A stretch of 64,000 bases of DNA from Bacilli bacterium (lineage in GTDB: Bacteria > Bacillota_I > Bacilli_A > RF39 > UBA660). The notes below the pieces were generated by a model. The model was not told where the DNA came from. It saw only the letters and a list, made by a program, of their open reading frames with translations, and searched no databases. How positions within the stretch are numbered: position 1 is the first letter of the stretch; every line of letters starts with the position of its first letter. The position numbers and the translations under genes were made by a program. Shown piece by piece: positions 15,476-24,479 of this stretch. The stretch spans positions 124,001 to 188,000 of the forward strand of contig CAAERO010000005.1 of assembly GCA_900758495.1 (NCBI GenBank), written 5' to 3'.

Positions 15476-16387
15476 ATGTCTTTTACAACTAAAGTTAAAG
15501 AAGAAATTGTAAATAAAAAAATATCAGAAACAGAGAATTATTCTATATTAGCTGGTTTTGTTCGTAATAATGCATCCTGGAAAGAAGATAAGTTAGAACT
15601 AATCAATGAAAATGAAAAGATAATAAACTACTTTAAGAATATTCTTGATATGTTTAAGGAAATAAAATATATTGAATATACTAGAGAGAGTAATAATTTT
15701 TCTAAAAATAATTTACATATTTTAGAAATTATTGAAGGAAGCTCTTTTCTTTTAGATTTAGTTGCATATAAAAGGGAAGTACCACCTGATTATTTTTTTG
15801 ATGGAAAATTAGAAACAAAAGCTTATTTAAAAGGTGTATTTTTAAATGGTGGAAGTATAAATGATCCGAAGACTTCTAGATATCATATGGAAATATTAAT
15901 TGATTATCCAGAGGAAGCAGTTTTTGTTCAGAAAATATTAAATTCTTATAATCTAAATATAAAAATATTAAATAGGGATCGTAGCTATATGCTATATTTG
16001 AAGGAAGCTGAAAAGATAAGCGATTTTCTAAAGATAGTAGATGCTAATAATTCGGTATTGTATTATGAAAATGTAAGGATTTATCGTGACAAAAAGAATC
16101 AAACTAATAGACTTAATAATTGTGAACAAGCTAATACTGATAGAATTATTGCTAGTGCATTAGAACAACTTAACCAAATTGAAATTTTAAAGAAAAATAA
16201 TGCTATAGATTTACTTGATGACAAAACAAAAGAAGCTCTTTACTATCGGGAAAGATATAAAGAAGCTTCCTTAAAAGAGTTGAGTGAGAAAATAGCTATC
16301 GAAACGGGAAGATTTATATCTAAATCAGGTCTTAATCATCGTTTCCGAAAAATAAAAGAATTAGCCTCAAAATTTATGATTGACTAG
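15476..16387 (+). CDS. whiA: DNA-binding protein WhiA
   Basis: Protein of 303 residues with a degenerate LAGLIDADG homing-endonuclease-like fold (first ~200 residues; YLKGVFLNGGSINDP) and a C-terminal helix-turn-helix (RYKEASLKELSEKIAIETGRFISKSGLNHRFRKI). In Bacillus it influences cell division and chromosome segregation. The start at 15476 (MSFTTKVKEE) is preferred over GTG 15467 because AGGTGA lies before it and the family starts this way. The 3' end overlaps convergent clpP by 14 bp. Confidence 0.93.
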   Translation: MSFTTKVKEEIVNKKISETENYSILAGFVRNNASWKEDKLELINENEKIINYFKNILDMFKEIKYIEYTRESNNFSKNNLHILEIIEGSSFLLDLVAYKREVPPDYFFDGKLETKAYLKGVFLNGGSINDPKTSRYHMEILIDYPEEAVFVQKILNSYNLNIKILNRDRSYMLYLKEAEKISDFLKIVDANNSVLYYENVRIYRDKKNQTNRLNNCEQANTDRIIASALEQLNQIEILKKNNAIDLLDDKTKEALYYRERYKEASLKELSEKIAIETGRFISKSGLNHRFRKIKELASKFMID

Positions 16388-16955
16388 TGAGAATCTTATC
16401 AATTAAACCATAATCTTTAGCATTATCTGCACTTAAATAATTATCTCTATCAGTATCATTTTCAATTTGCTTAATAGATTTACCTGTATTTTTGGCAAGT
16501 ATATCATTAAGTTTTTTCTTTGTATTTAAAATGTGTTCTGCCGCTATTTTTATTTCTGTTGCTTGTCCACTAGCTCCACCAAGTGGCTGATGAATCATAA
16601 CTTCACTATTGGGAAGTGCATAGCGTTTACCTTTTTTACCGCTTGATAGTAAAAAAGCACCCATTGATGCAGCCATACCAAGACAAATGGTAGAAACATC
16701 ACTTTTTATGAAATTCATAGTATCATAAATGGCAAAACCAGAAGTAACATTACCACCAGGGGAATTAATGTAAATAGAAATATCATCATGGCTTAAGGAA
16801 TCAAGATATAATAGTTCTGCTACTACAGTATTAGCTAAATTATCATTAATTTCTCCTGCTAAAAGAATAATTCTATTTTTTAATAATCTAGAAAATATAT
16901 CGTAACTTCTTTCTCCCCCAATTTCTTTATCTACTATCATAGGAATTAATCCCAT
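16374..16955 (-). CDS. clpP: ATP-dependent Clp protease proteolytic subunit
   Basis: Serine protease subunit of 193 residues that forms a tetradecameric barrel and works with Clp ATPases in protein quality control. Catalytic S97 (GMAASMGA) and H122 (MIHQPLGG) are present, with the Asp near ADNAKDYG. The fourth of several Met codons (MGLIPMIVDK) is chosen, because AAAGGAA then has proper spacing and the family starts with x-L-I-P. No CtsR box recognised upstream. It overlaps whiA tail to tail by 14 bp, leaving no room for a separate terminator. Confidence 0.95.
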   Translation of the reverse strand: MGLIPMIVDKEIGGERSYDIFSRLLKNRIILLAGEINDNLANTVVAELLYLDSLSHDDISIYINSPGGNVTSGFAIYDTMNFIKSDVSTICLGMAASMGAFLLSSGKKGKRYALPNSEVMIHQPLGGASGQATEIKIAAEHILNTKKKLNDILAKNTGKSIKQIENDTDRDNYLSADNAKDYGLIDKILTSQS

Positions 16956-17052
16956 TATCATCATTTCCTTTCTAAATATTGTTATCTAAGATTACTATAT
17001 CCAGTTGTAGAAACAAATATTCTCTAAATTAAACTTTATATTTTGCGAATAA

Positions 17053-17081
17053 TTTACATTATAAAATTAAAATGATATAAT
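17053..17081 (+). promoter_or_regulatory. Promoter of the nucleoside kinase gene
   Basis: TTTACA (17053-17058), 17-base spacer, TATAAT (17076-17081) with TGA directly upstream: a near-consensus SigA promoter. Confidence 0.7.
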
Positions 17082-17106
17082 TAATTAAGGATAAGAGGGT
17101 GGATTG

Positions 17107-18762
17107 ATGATAGAAGATATTAAAGTTGTTGTAAATGGAAAAAAAACAAAAGTTCCAACAGGAACCTCTTTATTGCAACTTAGTAAAAATTATACAAGTG
17201 ATTATAGATTTCCCATCATAATAGCAAGAGTAGATAATACTTATCGTGAACTTAGTTATGCTATTCATGATGAGTGTAATATTGAATTTTTTGATTTGAA
17301 CTCTAGAGTTGGCAATAGAACTCATATAGCGGGTTTAACTTTTCTACTATTAGTTGCTGTTAAAGAATTATATGGTGAAAAAGCAAATATTATAGTACAA
17401 CACTCTTTAGATAAAGGTATCTATATAGAGACAACTTTTCCAATTAGCGAGACCTTGATAAAATCAATTGCTAAAAAAATGTTGCAATTAGTAGAACAAA
17501 ACTTAGATATAACTAAAGTAAGTGTTGAAAGAATAAGTGCTATTAAATATTTTGAAGCAATTAAAGATGATGCAAAAGCTAATATTATGAAATATAACAC
17601 TAATACTTATATAACCCTATATAGACTTGGTAGTTACTATAATTATTTCTATCATTATATGCCAACTTCGACAGGCCTTTTAAAAGACTTCAAATTAACT
17701 TATTTAAATGATAATGGTTTTATTTTGCAATTTCCAACAGTATATTCTAAAAATATGATAACTGAATATCAACATCATCCCAATATGTTCAAAGTCTTTA
17801 AGGAATGTCATGATTGGGCAAAACTTATGCATGTTTCTAATCTTTCAGAGTTAAATAGTATCGTTTCAAAAGGACAAGTAGAGGACTTAATAAGAATAGA
17901 TGAAACATTACAAAGTAATAGACTATTGGAAGTTGCAAAGACAATAGTTACTAATAAAAAAGATAAAAAAATTATTTTACTAGCAGGACCTTCATCAAGT
18001 GGAAAGACTACAACTACTAGAAAGTTATGTATGTTTTTAAGAAGTTTTGGTTTAAATCCTAAAATGTTAAGTATGGATGATTACTTTGTAGAAAGAGATG
18101 AAACTCCAGTAGATGAGAATGGTGATAAAGATTATGAATGTTTTGAAGCAGTTGATCATAAATTACTTACAGAACAAGTTACTTTATTGTTAAAAGGTGA
18201 AACTGTTAAAACTCCAGTGTACAGTTTTATTGAAGGAAGCAAAGAATTTATTCGTGAATTGAAACTTGAAAAAAATGATATTCTCTTAATTGAAGGGATA
18301 CATGCATTAAACCCCAAAGTATTAGATACAATACCAGCTAAGAATAAATATAAAATATATTTATCTGCTTTGACAGAACTTAATATAGATTATCATAATC
18401 GTTTTTCTACAACAGATAATCGCCTTTTAAGAAGGATAATTCGCGATAGTAGAACAAGGGGGTATGATGTAGTTGATACTCTTGCTATCTGGCCTAAAGT
18501 AAGAGCTGGAGAAGAAAAATATATTTTTCCGTACCAAGATGAAGCAGATTCTACAATTAATACGGCACTTATCTATGAACTTGGCGTTCTAAAAACTTAC
18601 GTTGAACCACTATTATATTCTGTGGATGAAGATTCTATTTATTATGATGATGCTAAAAGATTATTAAATTTATTTAGATTAATATTACCGATACCAAGTG
18701 AGTCAATACCAGTAGATTCTATTTTAAGAGAATTTATTGGTGGAAGTTGCTTTCATGAATAA
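17107..18762 (+). CDS. TGS-domain nucleoside kinase (uridine kinase-like)
   Basis: Protein of 551 residues. The N-terminal third resembles the TGS and editing-like domains of threonyl-tRNA synthetase (KVVVNGKKTKVPTGTSLLQLSK at the start; HSLDKGIYIET further on). The C-terminal half is a uridine-kinase-type P-loop domain with LAGPSSSGKTTTTRKL, the lid/base region SMDDYFVERDETP and LLIEGIHALNP. This fusion is common in Clostridia and Bacilli and is annotated nucleoside kinase; phosphorylation of uridine/cytidine is inferred. The ATG at 17107 is chosen behind GAGGGTGG. Single gene with a strong promoter and a bidirectional terminator. Confidence 0.88.
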   Translation: MIEDIKVVVNGKKTKVPTGTSLLQLSKNYTSDYRFPIIIARVDNTYRELSYAIHDECNIEFFDLNSRVGNRTHIAGLTFLLLVAVKELYGEKANIIVQHSLDKGIYIETTFPISETLIKSIAKKMLQLVEQNLDITKVSVERISAIKYFEAIKDDAKANIMKYNTNTYITLYRLGSYYNYFYHYMPTSTGLLKDFKLTYLNDNGFILQFPTVYSKNMITEYQHHPNMFKVFKECHDWAKLMHVSNLSELNSIVSKGQVEDLIRIDETLQSNRLLEVAKTIVTNKKDKKIILLAGPSSSGKTTTTRKLCMFLRSFGLNPKMLSMDDYFVERDETPVDENGDKDYECFEAVDHKLLTEQVTLLLKGETVKTPVYSFIEGSKEFIRELKLEKNDILLIEGIHALNPKVLDTIPAKNKYKIYLSALTELNIDYHNRFSTTDNRLLRRIIRDSRTRGYDVVDTLAIWPKVRAGEEKYIFPYQDEADSTINTALIYELGVLKTYVEPLLYSVDEDSIYYDDAKRLLNLFRLILPIPSESIPVDSILREFIGGSCFHE

Positions 18763-18800
18763 AAAACTATTAGAGATTATTTTTCTCTAATAGTTTTTTT
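18761..18800. terminator. Bidirectional terminator
   Basis: ACTATTAGAG and CTCTAATAGT form a 10-bp stem with A6 before and T6 after, so it works for the nucleoside kinase on the plus strand and for phosphoketolase on the minus strand. The phosphoketolase stop codon lies in its T run. Confidence 0.9.
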
Positions 18801-21156
18801 AAAATAATACTTCAATTTCTTTATCAATATCATGCCAAGTGAAGTTTCTAACTTCCTCTATATCTTCACCATATTCTCTGATGTAGTTATTATGTTTAAC
18901 TAACATATCTTTGCACCACTCATATAATGGGGTAGCTCTATTACCTAGTTGTGGTAAGTATTTTAAAGCATCCATTACTAAATGGTATCTATCTATTTTG
19001 TTTTGAACACGCATATCGAATGGAGTAGTAATAGTTCCTTCTTCAATATAGCCATGAACGTGAAGATTATCATTTTCTCTTTTATAGGTCAATTGATGAA
19101 TTAAAGATGGATAACCATGGAAAGCAAAGATGATGGGTTTATCTTTGGTAAATAACATATTATAATCTTGATTAGTCAATCCATGTGGATGTTCTAAATT
19201 AGATTGAAGTTTCATTAAATCAACTACATTTACACAGCGAATTTTAATTTCTGGAAAGAATTGATGTAGAATAGAAATTGCTGCTAGTGTTTCTAGTGTT
19301 GGTGTATCACCACAACAAGCCATTACAATATCAGGATTAGCTCCTTTATCGTTACTGGCCCAAGTAAAAATTCCAATTCCTTTACTACAATGATTTATAG
19401 CCTCATCCATATTTAACCACTGAATGCTAGGGTGTTTAGAAGCAACAATAACGTTTATATAGTTTTTACTCTTAATACAATGATTACAAGTAGAGAGTAA
19501 GCAGTTGGCATCTGGAGGTAAATAAATTCTAGCAATATCAGCTTTTTTGGTAGCAATATGGTTTAAAAAACCAGGGTCTTGATGAGTATAACCGTTATGG
19601 TCTTGCTGCCAGATATGGGAAGCTAATAAATAATTAAGGGATGATATACTTCTACGCCAATCAAGCTGTTTACAGACTTTCAACCATTTGGCATGTTGAC
19701 TAGTCATTGAGTCAACAATTCTAACAAAAGCTTCGTAAGTATCAAAGATTCCATGTCTTCCAGTTAAAATGTAACCTTCTAACATCCCCTCGCAGACATG
19801 TTCTGATAAGAACGAATCAATTACTTGTCCATTATGATTCAAATATTCATCATTTGCTAATATTTTAGCATTAAATTGACGATTAGTAGTTTCAAATACA
19901 GCATTTAAACGATTAGATAAAGCTTCATCGGGACCAAATATTCTGAAATTTTTATTTTTTTTAATAATATCTTCTAAAAAATAACCTAAAACTTTTGTAT
20001 CTTGTTCTTTAACTTCACCATGATTTTTGATATCAACTTTATAATTTCTAAAATCAGGTAAATTTAATTCTTTTAATAAAAGACCACCATTTGCATATGG
20101 GTTAGCCCCCATTCTTCTATTACCTCTAGGAATAATTTCTTTTAAGTCATCTTTAATAGAACCATCTTCATTAAAAATTTCTTCAGGTTTATAACTTTTT
20201 AACCAATTTTCTAGTATATCTACATGTTCCATATGGTCTTGGTCTATAGGAACTGGTACTTGATGAGCTCTAAAAGTACCTTCTATTTGTGCACCTTGAA
20301 ACATTTTAGGACCAGTCCAACCTTTAGGAGTTTTTAGAATAATCATTGGCCATTTTTGATTGTCTGTTGATTTTTCATTTTTAATTTTTTTAATCTTTCT
20401 AATAACTTTATCTAAAGCTTTTGCCATTTCATCATGAAGTATCATTGGATTGTTTCCTTCAATATATATTGGGTCATATCCATAACCATCAAAAAGATTT
20501 AGTAATTCATCTTTTGGAATTCTGTCAAGAATAGTGGGATTAGCTATTTTATAACCATTTAAGTTTAAAATTGGTAGAACTACTCCGTCAGTTTCTGGAT
20601 TAATAAGCTTATTACAGTGCCAAGAAGTAGCTAAAGGTCCAGTTTCAGCTTCTCCGTCTCCCACCACGACAGCAGCAATTAAATCAGGATTATCAAGAAC
20701 TGCACCAAAGGCATGAGCGAGACTGTAGCCTAATTCACCACCTTCGTTAATAGAGCCAGGTGTTTCTGGTGCAACGTGTGAAGAAATTCCTCCAGGGAAA
20801 CTAAATTGTTTAAATAATCTTTTTAAACCTTCTTCATCTTGTGAAATATTAGGATATATTTCAGAGTAAGTTCCTTCCAAATATACATTAGAAACAATGG
20901 CATTACCACCGTGACCAGGTCCAGAGATATAAATCATATTTAAATCGTATTTTTTGATAATTCTATTTAGATGAGTATAAATGAAATTTTGGGCAGGTAC
21001 AGTTCCCCAATGACCAACTACTTTCTTCTTTAGGTCATTTCTTTCAAGAGCTTTTTTGAGTAGAGGATTATTCTTTAAATAAAGTTGTCCAACTGATAAG
21101 TAATTAGCAGCATTAAAGTACCTATTTATTAAATTTTTTTCTCTTTCTGTAAGCAT
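18799..21156 (-). CDS. xfp: Xylulose-5-phosphate/fructose-6-phosphate phosphoketolase
   Basis: Thiamine-diphosphate enzyme of 785 residues that splits xylulose 5-phosphate (and/or fructose 6-phosphate) with phosphate into acetyl phosphate and an aldose phosphate. Family marks: GHWGTVPAQNFIYTHLNR, ISGPGHGGNA, FPGGISSHVAPETPGSINEGGELGY, the ThDP motif GDGEAETGPLATSWH, and HDHNGYTHQDPGF-like text (QQDHNGYTHQDPG). The start at 21156 is set by AGGAGGCTTATA; upstream in-frame Met codons fall in the promoter. It runs opposite to its flanking genes under its own strong promoter. Implies a heterofermentative or pentose-catabolic route. Confidence 0.96.
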   Translation of the reverse strand: MLTEREKNLINRYFNAANYLSVGQLYLKNNPLLKKALERNDLKKKVVGHWGTVPAQNFIYTHLNRIIKKYDLNMIYISGPGHGGNAIVSNVYLEGTYSEIYPNISQDEEGLKRLFKQFSFPGGISSHVAPETPGSINEGGELGYSLAHAFGAVLDNPDLIAAVVVGDGEAETGPLATSWHCNKLINPETDGVVLPILNLNGYKIANPTILDRIPKDELLNLFDGYGYDPIYIEGNNPMILHDEMAKALDKVIRKIKKIKNEKSTDNQKWPMIILKTPKGWTGPKMFQGAQIEGTFRAHQVPVPIDQDHMEHVDILENWLKSYKPEEIFNEDGSIKDDLKEIIPRGNRRMGANPYANGGLLLKELNLPDFRNYKVDIKNHGEVKEQDTKVLGYFLEDIIKKNKNFRIFGPDEALSNRLNAVFETTNRQFNAKILANDEYLNHNGQVIDSFLSEHVCEGMLEGYILTGRHGIFDTYEAFVRIVDSMTSQHAKWLKVCKQLDWRRSISSLNYLLASHIWQQDHNGYTHQDPGFLNHIATKKADIARIYLPPDANCLLSTCNHCIKSKNYINVIVASKHPSIQWLNMDEAINHCSKGIGIFTWASNDKGANPDIVMACCGDTPTLETLAAISILHQFFPEIKIRCVNVVDLMKLQSNLEHPHGLTNQDYNMLFTKDKPIIFAFHGYPSLIHQLTYKRENDNLHVHGYIEEGTITTPFDMRVQNKIDRYHLVMDALKYLPQLGNRATPLYEWCKDMLVKHNNYIREYGEDIEEVRNFTWHDIDKEIEVLF

Positions 21157-21178
21157 TATAAGCCTCCTATTCTTCTTC

Positions 21179-21207
21179 ATTATAAGATAAAAAGAATGTT
21201 TTAACAA
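21179..21207 (-). promoter_or_regulatory. xfp promoter
   Basis: On the minus strand TTGTTA (21207-21202), 17-base spacer, TATAAT (21184-21179): a near-consensus SigA promoter, 22 bases before the start codon. No cre-like operator was recognised by eye. Confidence 0.75.
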
Positions 21208-21270
21208 TTCTAAACTAGAAAAAAGTGTCTTTTCATAAAAAGTGTATGTCAATTTCTTTAAAAAATATGT

Positions 21271-21299
21271 TTGACAAAGCTATAATCTGATGTTATATT
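21271..21299 (+). promoter_or_regulatory. str operon promoter
   Basis: TTGACA (21271-21276), exact 17-base spacer, TATATT (21294-21299) with TGT before it. The -35 to -35 distance from the divergent xfp promoter is about 65 bp. Confidence 0.8.
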
Positions 21300-21305
21300 A
21301 TAACT

Positions 21306-21390
21306 GCTGATTAAATTTGATTTTGTTGTGAGACAAAATTTTATTTAAAGGTTAAAATGATACACCCGGATATGTGTAAAGAAAGGAGAT
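21306..21390 (+). promoter_or_regulatory. str operon leader with two hairpins
   Basis: The leader before rpsL contains TTTTGT…ACAAAA and ACAC-CCGGATAT-GTGT. Neither is a terminator. The second lies just before the ribosome binding site AAAGGAG and could be a site for ribosomal protein feedback, which is inference only. Confidence 0.3.
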
Positions 21391-21399
21391 ATATTTTAT

Positions 21400-21810
21400 A
21401 TGCCTACAGTTCAACAATTGGTACGTAAAGGAAGAGGTAATAAAGTTCGCAAAAGTAAGGCCCCAGTGTTAGGTGTTGGTGTTAATACAATTCGTAGAAA
21501 ATCAACTAGTAATCCATCACCACAAAAGCGTGGAGTATGTACTCGTGTAGGAACTAAAACCCCTAAGAAACCAAACTCAGCTTTAAGAAAATATGCTCGT
21601 GTTCGTTTATCAAATGGTAAAGAAGTAGATACTTATATTCCAGGTATTGGACATAACTTACAAGAGCACAGTGTTGTACTAGTACGTGGGGGACGTGTTA
21701 AGGACTTAATCGGAGTTCGTTATCATATCGTTCGTGGTACATTAGATACTGCTGGAGTAAAAGATAGAAAACAAGGTCGTAGCAAATATGGTGCTAAACG
21801 CCCTAAGTAG
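21400..21810 (+). CDS. rpsL: 30S ribosomal protein S12
   Basis: Decoding-centre protein of 136 residues. MPTVQQLVRKGRG, the TPKKPNSALRK loop (K in the streptomycin-sensitive position) and PGIGHNLQEHSVVLVRGGRVKDLIGVRYH are conserved. The KAPVLGVGVNT segment is a short insertion compared with Bacillus. First gene of the str operon, followed 27 bases later by rpsG. No rplGB/YbxF gene precedes it in this window. Confidence 0.98.
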   Translation: MPTVQQLVRKGRGNKVRKSKAPVLGVGVNTIRRKSTSNPSPQKRGVCTRVGTKTPKKPNSALRKYARVRLSNGKEVDTYIPGIGHNLQEHSVVLVRGGRVKDLIGVRYHIVRGTLDTAGVKDRKQGRSKYGAKRPK

Positions 21811-21837
21811 AATTAATATTGAAAGGAGGAAATCAAT

Positions 21838-22305
21838 ATGCGTAAAAGACGCGCTGTAAAAAGAGATGTTTTACCAGATCCTATATACAAATCTAAAACA
21901 GTAGCAAAATTAATAAATACTATTATGTTAGATGGTAAAAAAGGAACTGCCCAAACAATTCTTTATGAAGCATTTGATATAATAAAAGAGAAAACTGGTC
22001 GTAATCCACTTGAAGTTTTCAATGAAGCAATGGATAATATTAGACCAGCACTAGAAGTTAAGTCACGTCGTGTTGGAGGAGCTAACTATCAAGTACCTCA
22101 AGAAGTAACACCTCGTCGTGCTGAAGCTTTAGCACTTCGTTGGCTAGTTAAATATTCTCGCCTTCGTGGAGGACGTGGAATGGCTGATAACTTAGCTAAC
22201 GAAATAATTGATGCTGCAAATGGAACAGGAGCAGCTGTTAAGAAAAAAGAAGATACTCACAGAATGGCAGAAGCAAACAAGGCTTATGCACATTATCGTT
22301 GGTAG
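21838..22305 (+). CDS. rpsG: 30S ribosomal protein S7
   Basis: 155 residues, the standard bacterial length. Starts MRKRRAVKRDVLPDPIYKSK; conserved VGGANYQVP and RGGRGMADNLANEI. It nucleates assembly of the 30S head on 16S rRNA and in other bacteria is the feedback regulator of the str operon. AAAGGAGG precedes the start; fusA follows after 12 bases. Confidence 0.98.
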   Translation: MRKRRAVKRDVLPDPIYKSKTVAKLINTIMLDGKKGTAQTILYEAFDIIKEKTGRNPLEVFNEAMDNIRPALEVKSRRVGGANYQVPQEVTPRRAEALALRWLVKYSRLRGGRGMADNLANEIIDAANGTGAAVKKKEDTHRMAEANKAYAHYRW

Positions 22306-22317
22306 AAAGGATAATAT

Positions 22318-24387
22318 ATGGCAAGAGATACGTCTTTAGATAAGACAAGAAATTTTGGAATTATGGCACATATTGATGCTGGAAAAACAACTACTACAGA
22401 ACGTATATTATTCCATGGTGGAAATATCCATAAAATTGGAGAAACTCACGATGGAGCTAGCCAAATGGACTGGATGGAGCAAGAAAAAGAGCGTGGTATT
22501 ACTATTACTTCTGCTGCTACAACAGTTCACTGGAAAGGATATCGTTACAATATCATCGATACTCCTGGACACGTAGACTTCACTATTGAAGTCAGCCGTA
22601 GTTTAAGAGTACTTGATGGATCAGTTGCTTTGTTAGATGCTCAAGCTGGTGTTGAACCACAAATGGAAACAGTTTGGCGTCAAGCTGATGAATTTATGGT
22701 ACCTAGAATTATTTTTGCTAATAAGATGGGTAAGATGGGAGCAGACTTTAGTTACAGTCTTAAATCTATTAAAGACCGTCTAGGAGTTAATGCTAAACCT
22801 ATTGAATGGCCTATTGGAGCTGAAGATGATTTTAGAGGAGTTATAGATTTAGTTACTAAAAAAGCAATTGAATTTGATGGTAAACCAGAAGAAAATGCTA
22901 AGGCAATTGAAATTCCAGCAGATTTAAAAGATTTAGTAGAAGAAAAACATGCTGAACTTATTGATGCAGTAGCTGAATTTGATGATGAAATGATGGAAAC
23001 TTACCTTGAAGGTGGAGAAGTTACTGAAGAAATGATTAAAAGAGCTATTCGTAAAGGTTGCCTTGCTACTAAGTTTTTCCCAGTTATGTGTGGAGATGCT
23101 TTAGGAAATAAAGGTATTAAACCATTAATGGATGCTGTTATTGATTATTTACCTAGTCCATTAGACATTGCTTCTATTAAAGGACATAATTTAAAGGGAG
23201 AAGAAGAAACTCGTCATCCAAGTGATTCTGAACCTTTCAGTGCTTTAGCATTTAAGGTTATGACAGATCCATTTGTTGGACGTTTAACATTCTTCCGTGT
23301 TTATTCAGGACACTTATCAAGTGGTAGTTATGTATTAAATTCTACAAAAGACAGTAAAGAAAGAATTGGTCGTATTTTACAAATGCATGCTAATACTCGT
23401 AAAGAAATTACAGATGTATATACAGGAGATATTGCTGCTGCTGTAGGACTTAAAAATACAACAACTGGTGATACTTTATGTGATGAAAAGAAACCAATTA
23501 TTCTTGAAAAACTATCAGTTCCTGAGCCAGTTATTCAATTAGCTGTTGAACCTAAGAGTAAAGCTGATCAAGATAAAATGGCTTTAGCTTTACAAAAATT
23601 AGCTGAAGAAGATCCTACATTTAAAGTTCATACAGATCATGAAACAGGACAAACTGTTATTGCTGGTATGGGTGAATTACACTTAGATGTATTAGTTGAC
23701 CGTATGAAACGTGAATTTCACGTTGAAGCTAATGTAGGTGCTCCACAAGTTGCTTATCGTGAAACAATTAAGCAAGCTGCTGATTGTGAAGGTAAATATA
23801 TTAAACAATCTGGTGGACGTGGACAATATGGTCATGTTTGGGTTAAGTTTGAGCCTAATCCAGATAAAGGATATGAATTTGTTGACCAAATCGTTGGTGG
23901 AGTTGTTCCTCGTGAATACATTCCAGTAGTAGATAAAGGTTTACAAGAAGCTATGCAAACTGGTATTTTAGCAGGATATCCTATGATTGATGTTAAAGCT
24001 ACATTATTTGATGGTTCATACCATGATGTAGACTCTAACGAAATGGCTTTCAAAATTGCTGCATCTATGGCATTGAAAGAAGCTAAGAATAAATGTAATG
24101 CCGTTTTATTAGAACCAATTATGAAAGTTGATGTAACAACACCAGATGAATATTTTGGTAATGTTATGGGTGATTTAACAAGTCGTCGTGGTAGACCACT
24201 TGGACAAGAGAGTACTGGAAATGCAGTAAAATTATCTGCTATGGTACCACTTTCTGAAATGTTTGGTTATGCTACTAATTTACGTAGTAATACTCAAGGA
24301 AGAGGAAACTTTGTTATGACATTCGACCATTATGAAGAAGTTCCAAGAAACATTGCAGAAGAAATAATTAAAAAGAGTGGAAATTAA
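22318..24387 (+). CDS. fusA: Elongation factor G
   Basis: Translocase GTPase of 689 residues. G1 AHIDAGKTT (17-25), G2 region with RGITITSAATT, G3 DTPGHVDF, G4 NKMGKMGADF. Domains II-V follow in normal length, including the domain IV loop GGRGQYGHV. Third gene of the operon rpsL-rpsG-fusA; a separate promoter for tuf lies 30-58 bases downstream of its stop. Confidence 0.98.
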   Translation: MARDTSLDKTRNFGIMAHIDAGKTTTTERILFHGGNIHKIGETHDGASQMDWMEQEKERGITITSAATTVHWKGYRYNIIDTPGHVDFTIEVSRSLRVLDGSVALLDAQAGVEPQMETVWRQADEFMVPRIIFANKMGKMGADFSYSLKSIKDRLGVNAKPIEWPIGAEDDFRGVIDLVTKKAIEFDGKPEENAKAIEIPADLKDLVEEKHAELIDAVAEFDDEMMETYLEGGEVTEEMIKRAIRKGCLATKFFPVMCGDALGNKGIKPLMDAVIDYLPSPLDIASIKGHNLKGEEETRHPSDSEPFSALAFKVMTDPFVGRLTFFRVYSGHLSSGSYVLNSTKDSKERIGRILQMHANTRKEITDVYTGDIAAAVGLKNTTTGDTLCDEKKPIILEKLSVPEPVIQLAVEPKSKADQDKMALALQKLAEEDPTFKVHTDHETGQTVIAGMGELHLDVLVDRMKREFHVEANVGAPQVAYRETIKQAADCEGKYIKQSGGRGQYGHVWVKFEPNPDKGYEFVDQIVGGVVPREYIPVVDKGLQEAMQTGILAGYPMIDVKATLFDGSYHDVDSNEMAFKIAASMALKEAKNKCNAVLLEPIMKVDVTTPDEYFGNVMGDLTSRRGRPLGQESTGNAVKLSAMVPLSEMFGYATNLRSNTQGRGNFVMTFDHYEEVPRNIAEEIIKKSGN

Positions 24388-24417
24388 TTTAAACTCTTAA
24401 AAAATAGTTCTAAACAG

Positions 24418-24446
24418 TTGCAAATTTGTAAATTGTTAGATAAAAT
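24418..24446 (+). promoter_or_regulatory. tuf promoter
   Basis: TTGCAA (24418-24423), 17-base spacer, TAAAAT (24441-24446), 34 bases before the tuf start. It lets tuf be made in excess of the upstream str genes. Confidence 0.6.
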
Positions 24447-24479
24447 AAATATTGAACAAAAAAAGGAGGAAATTTAATT

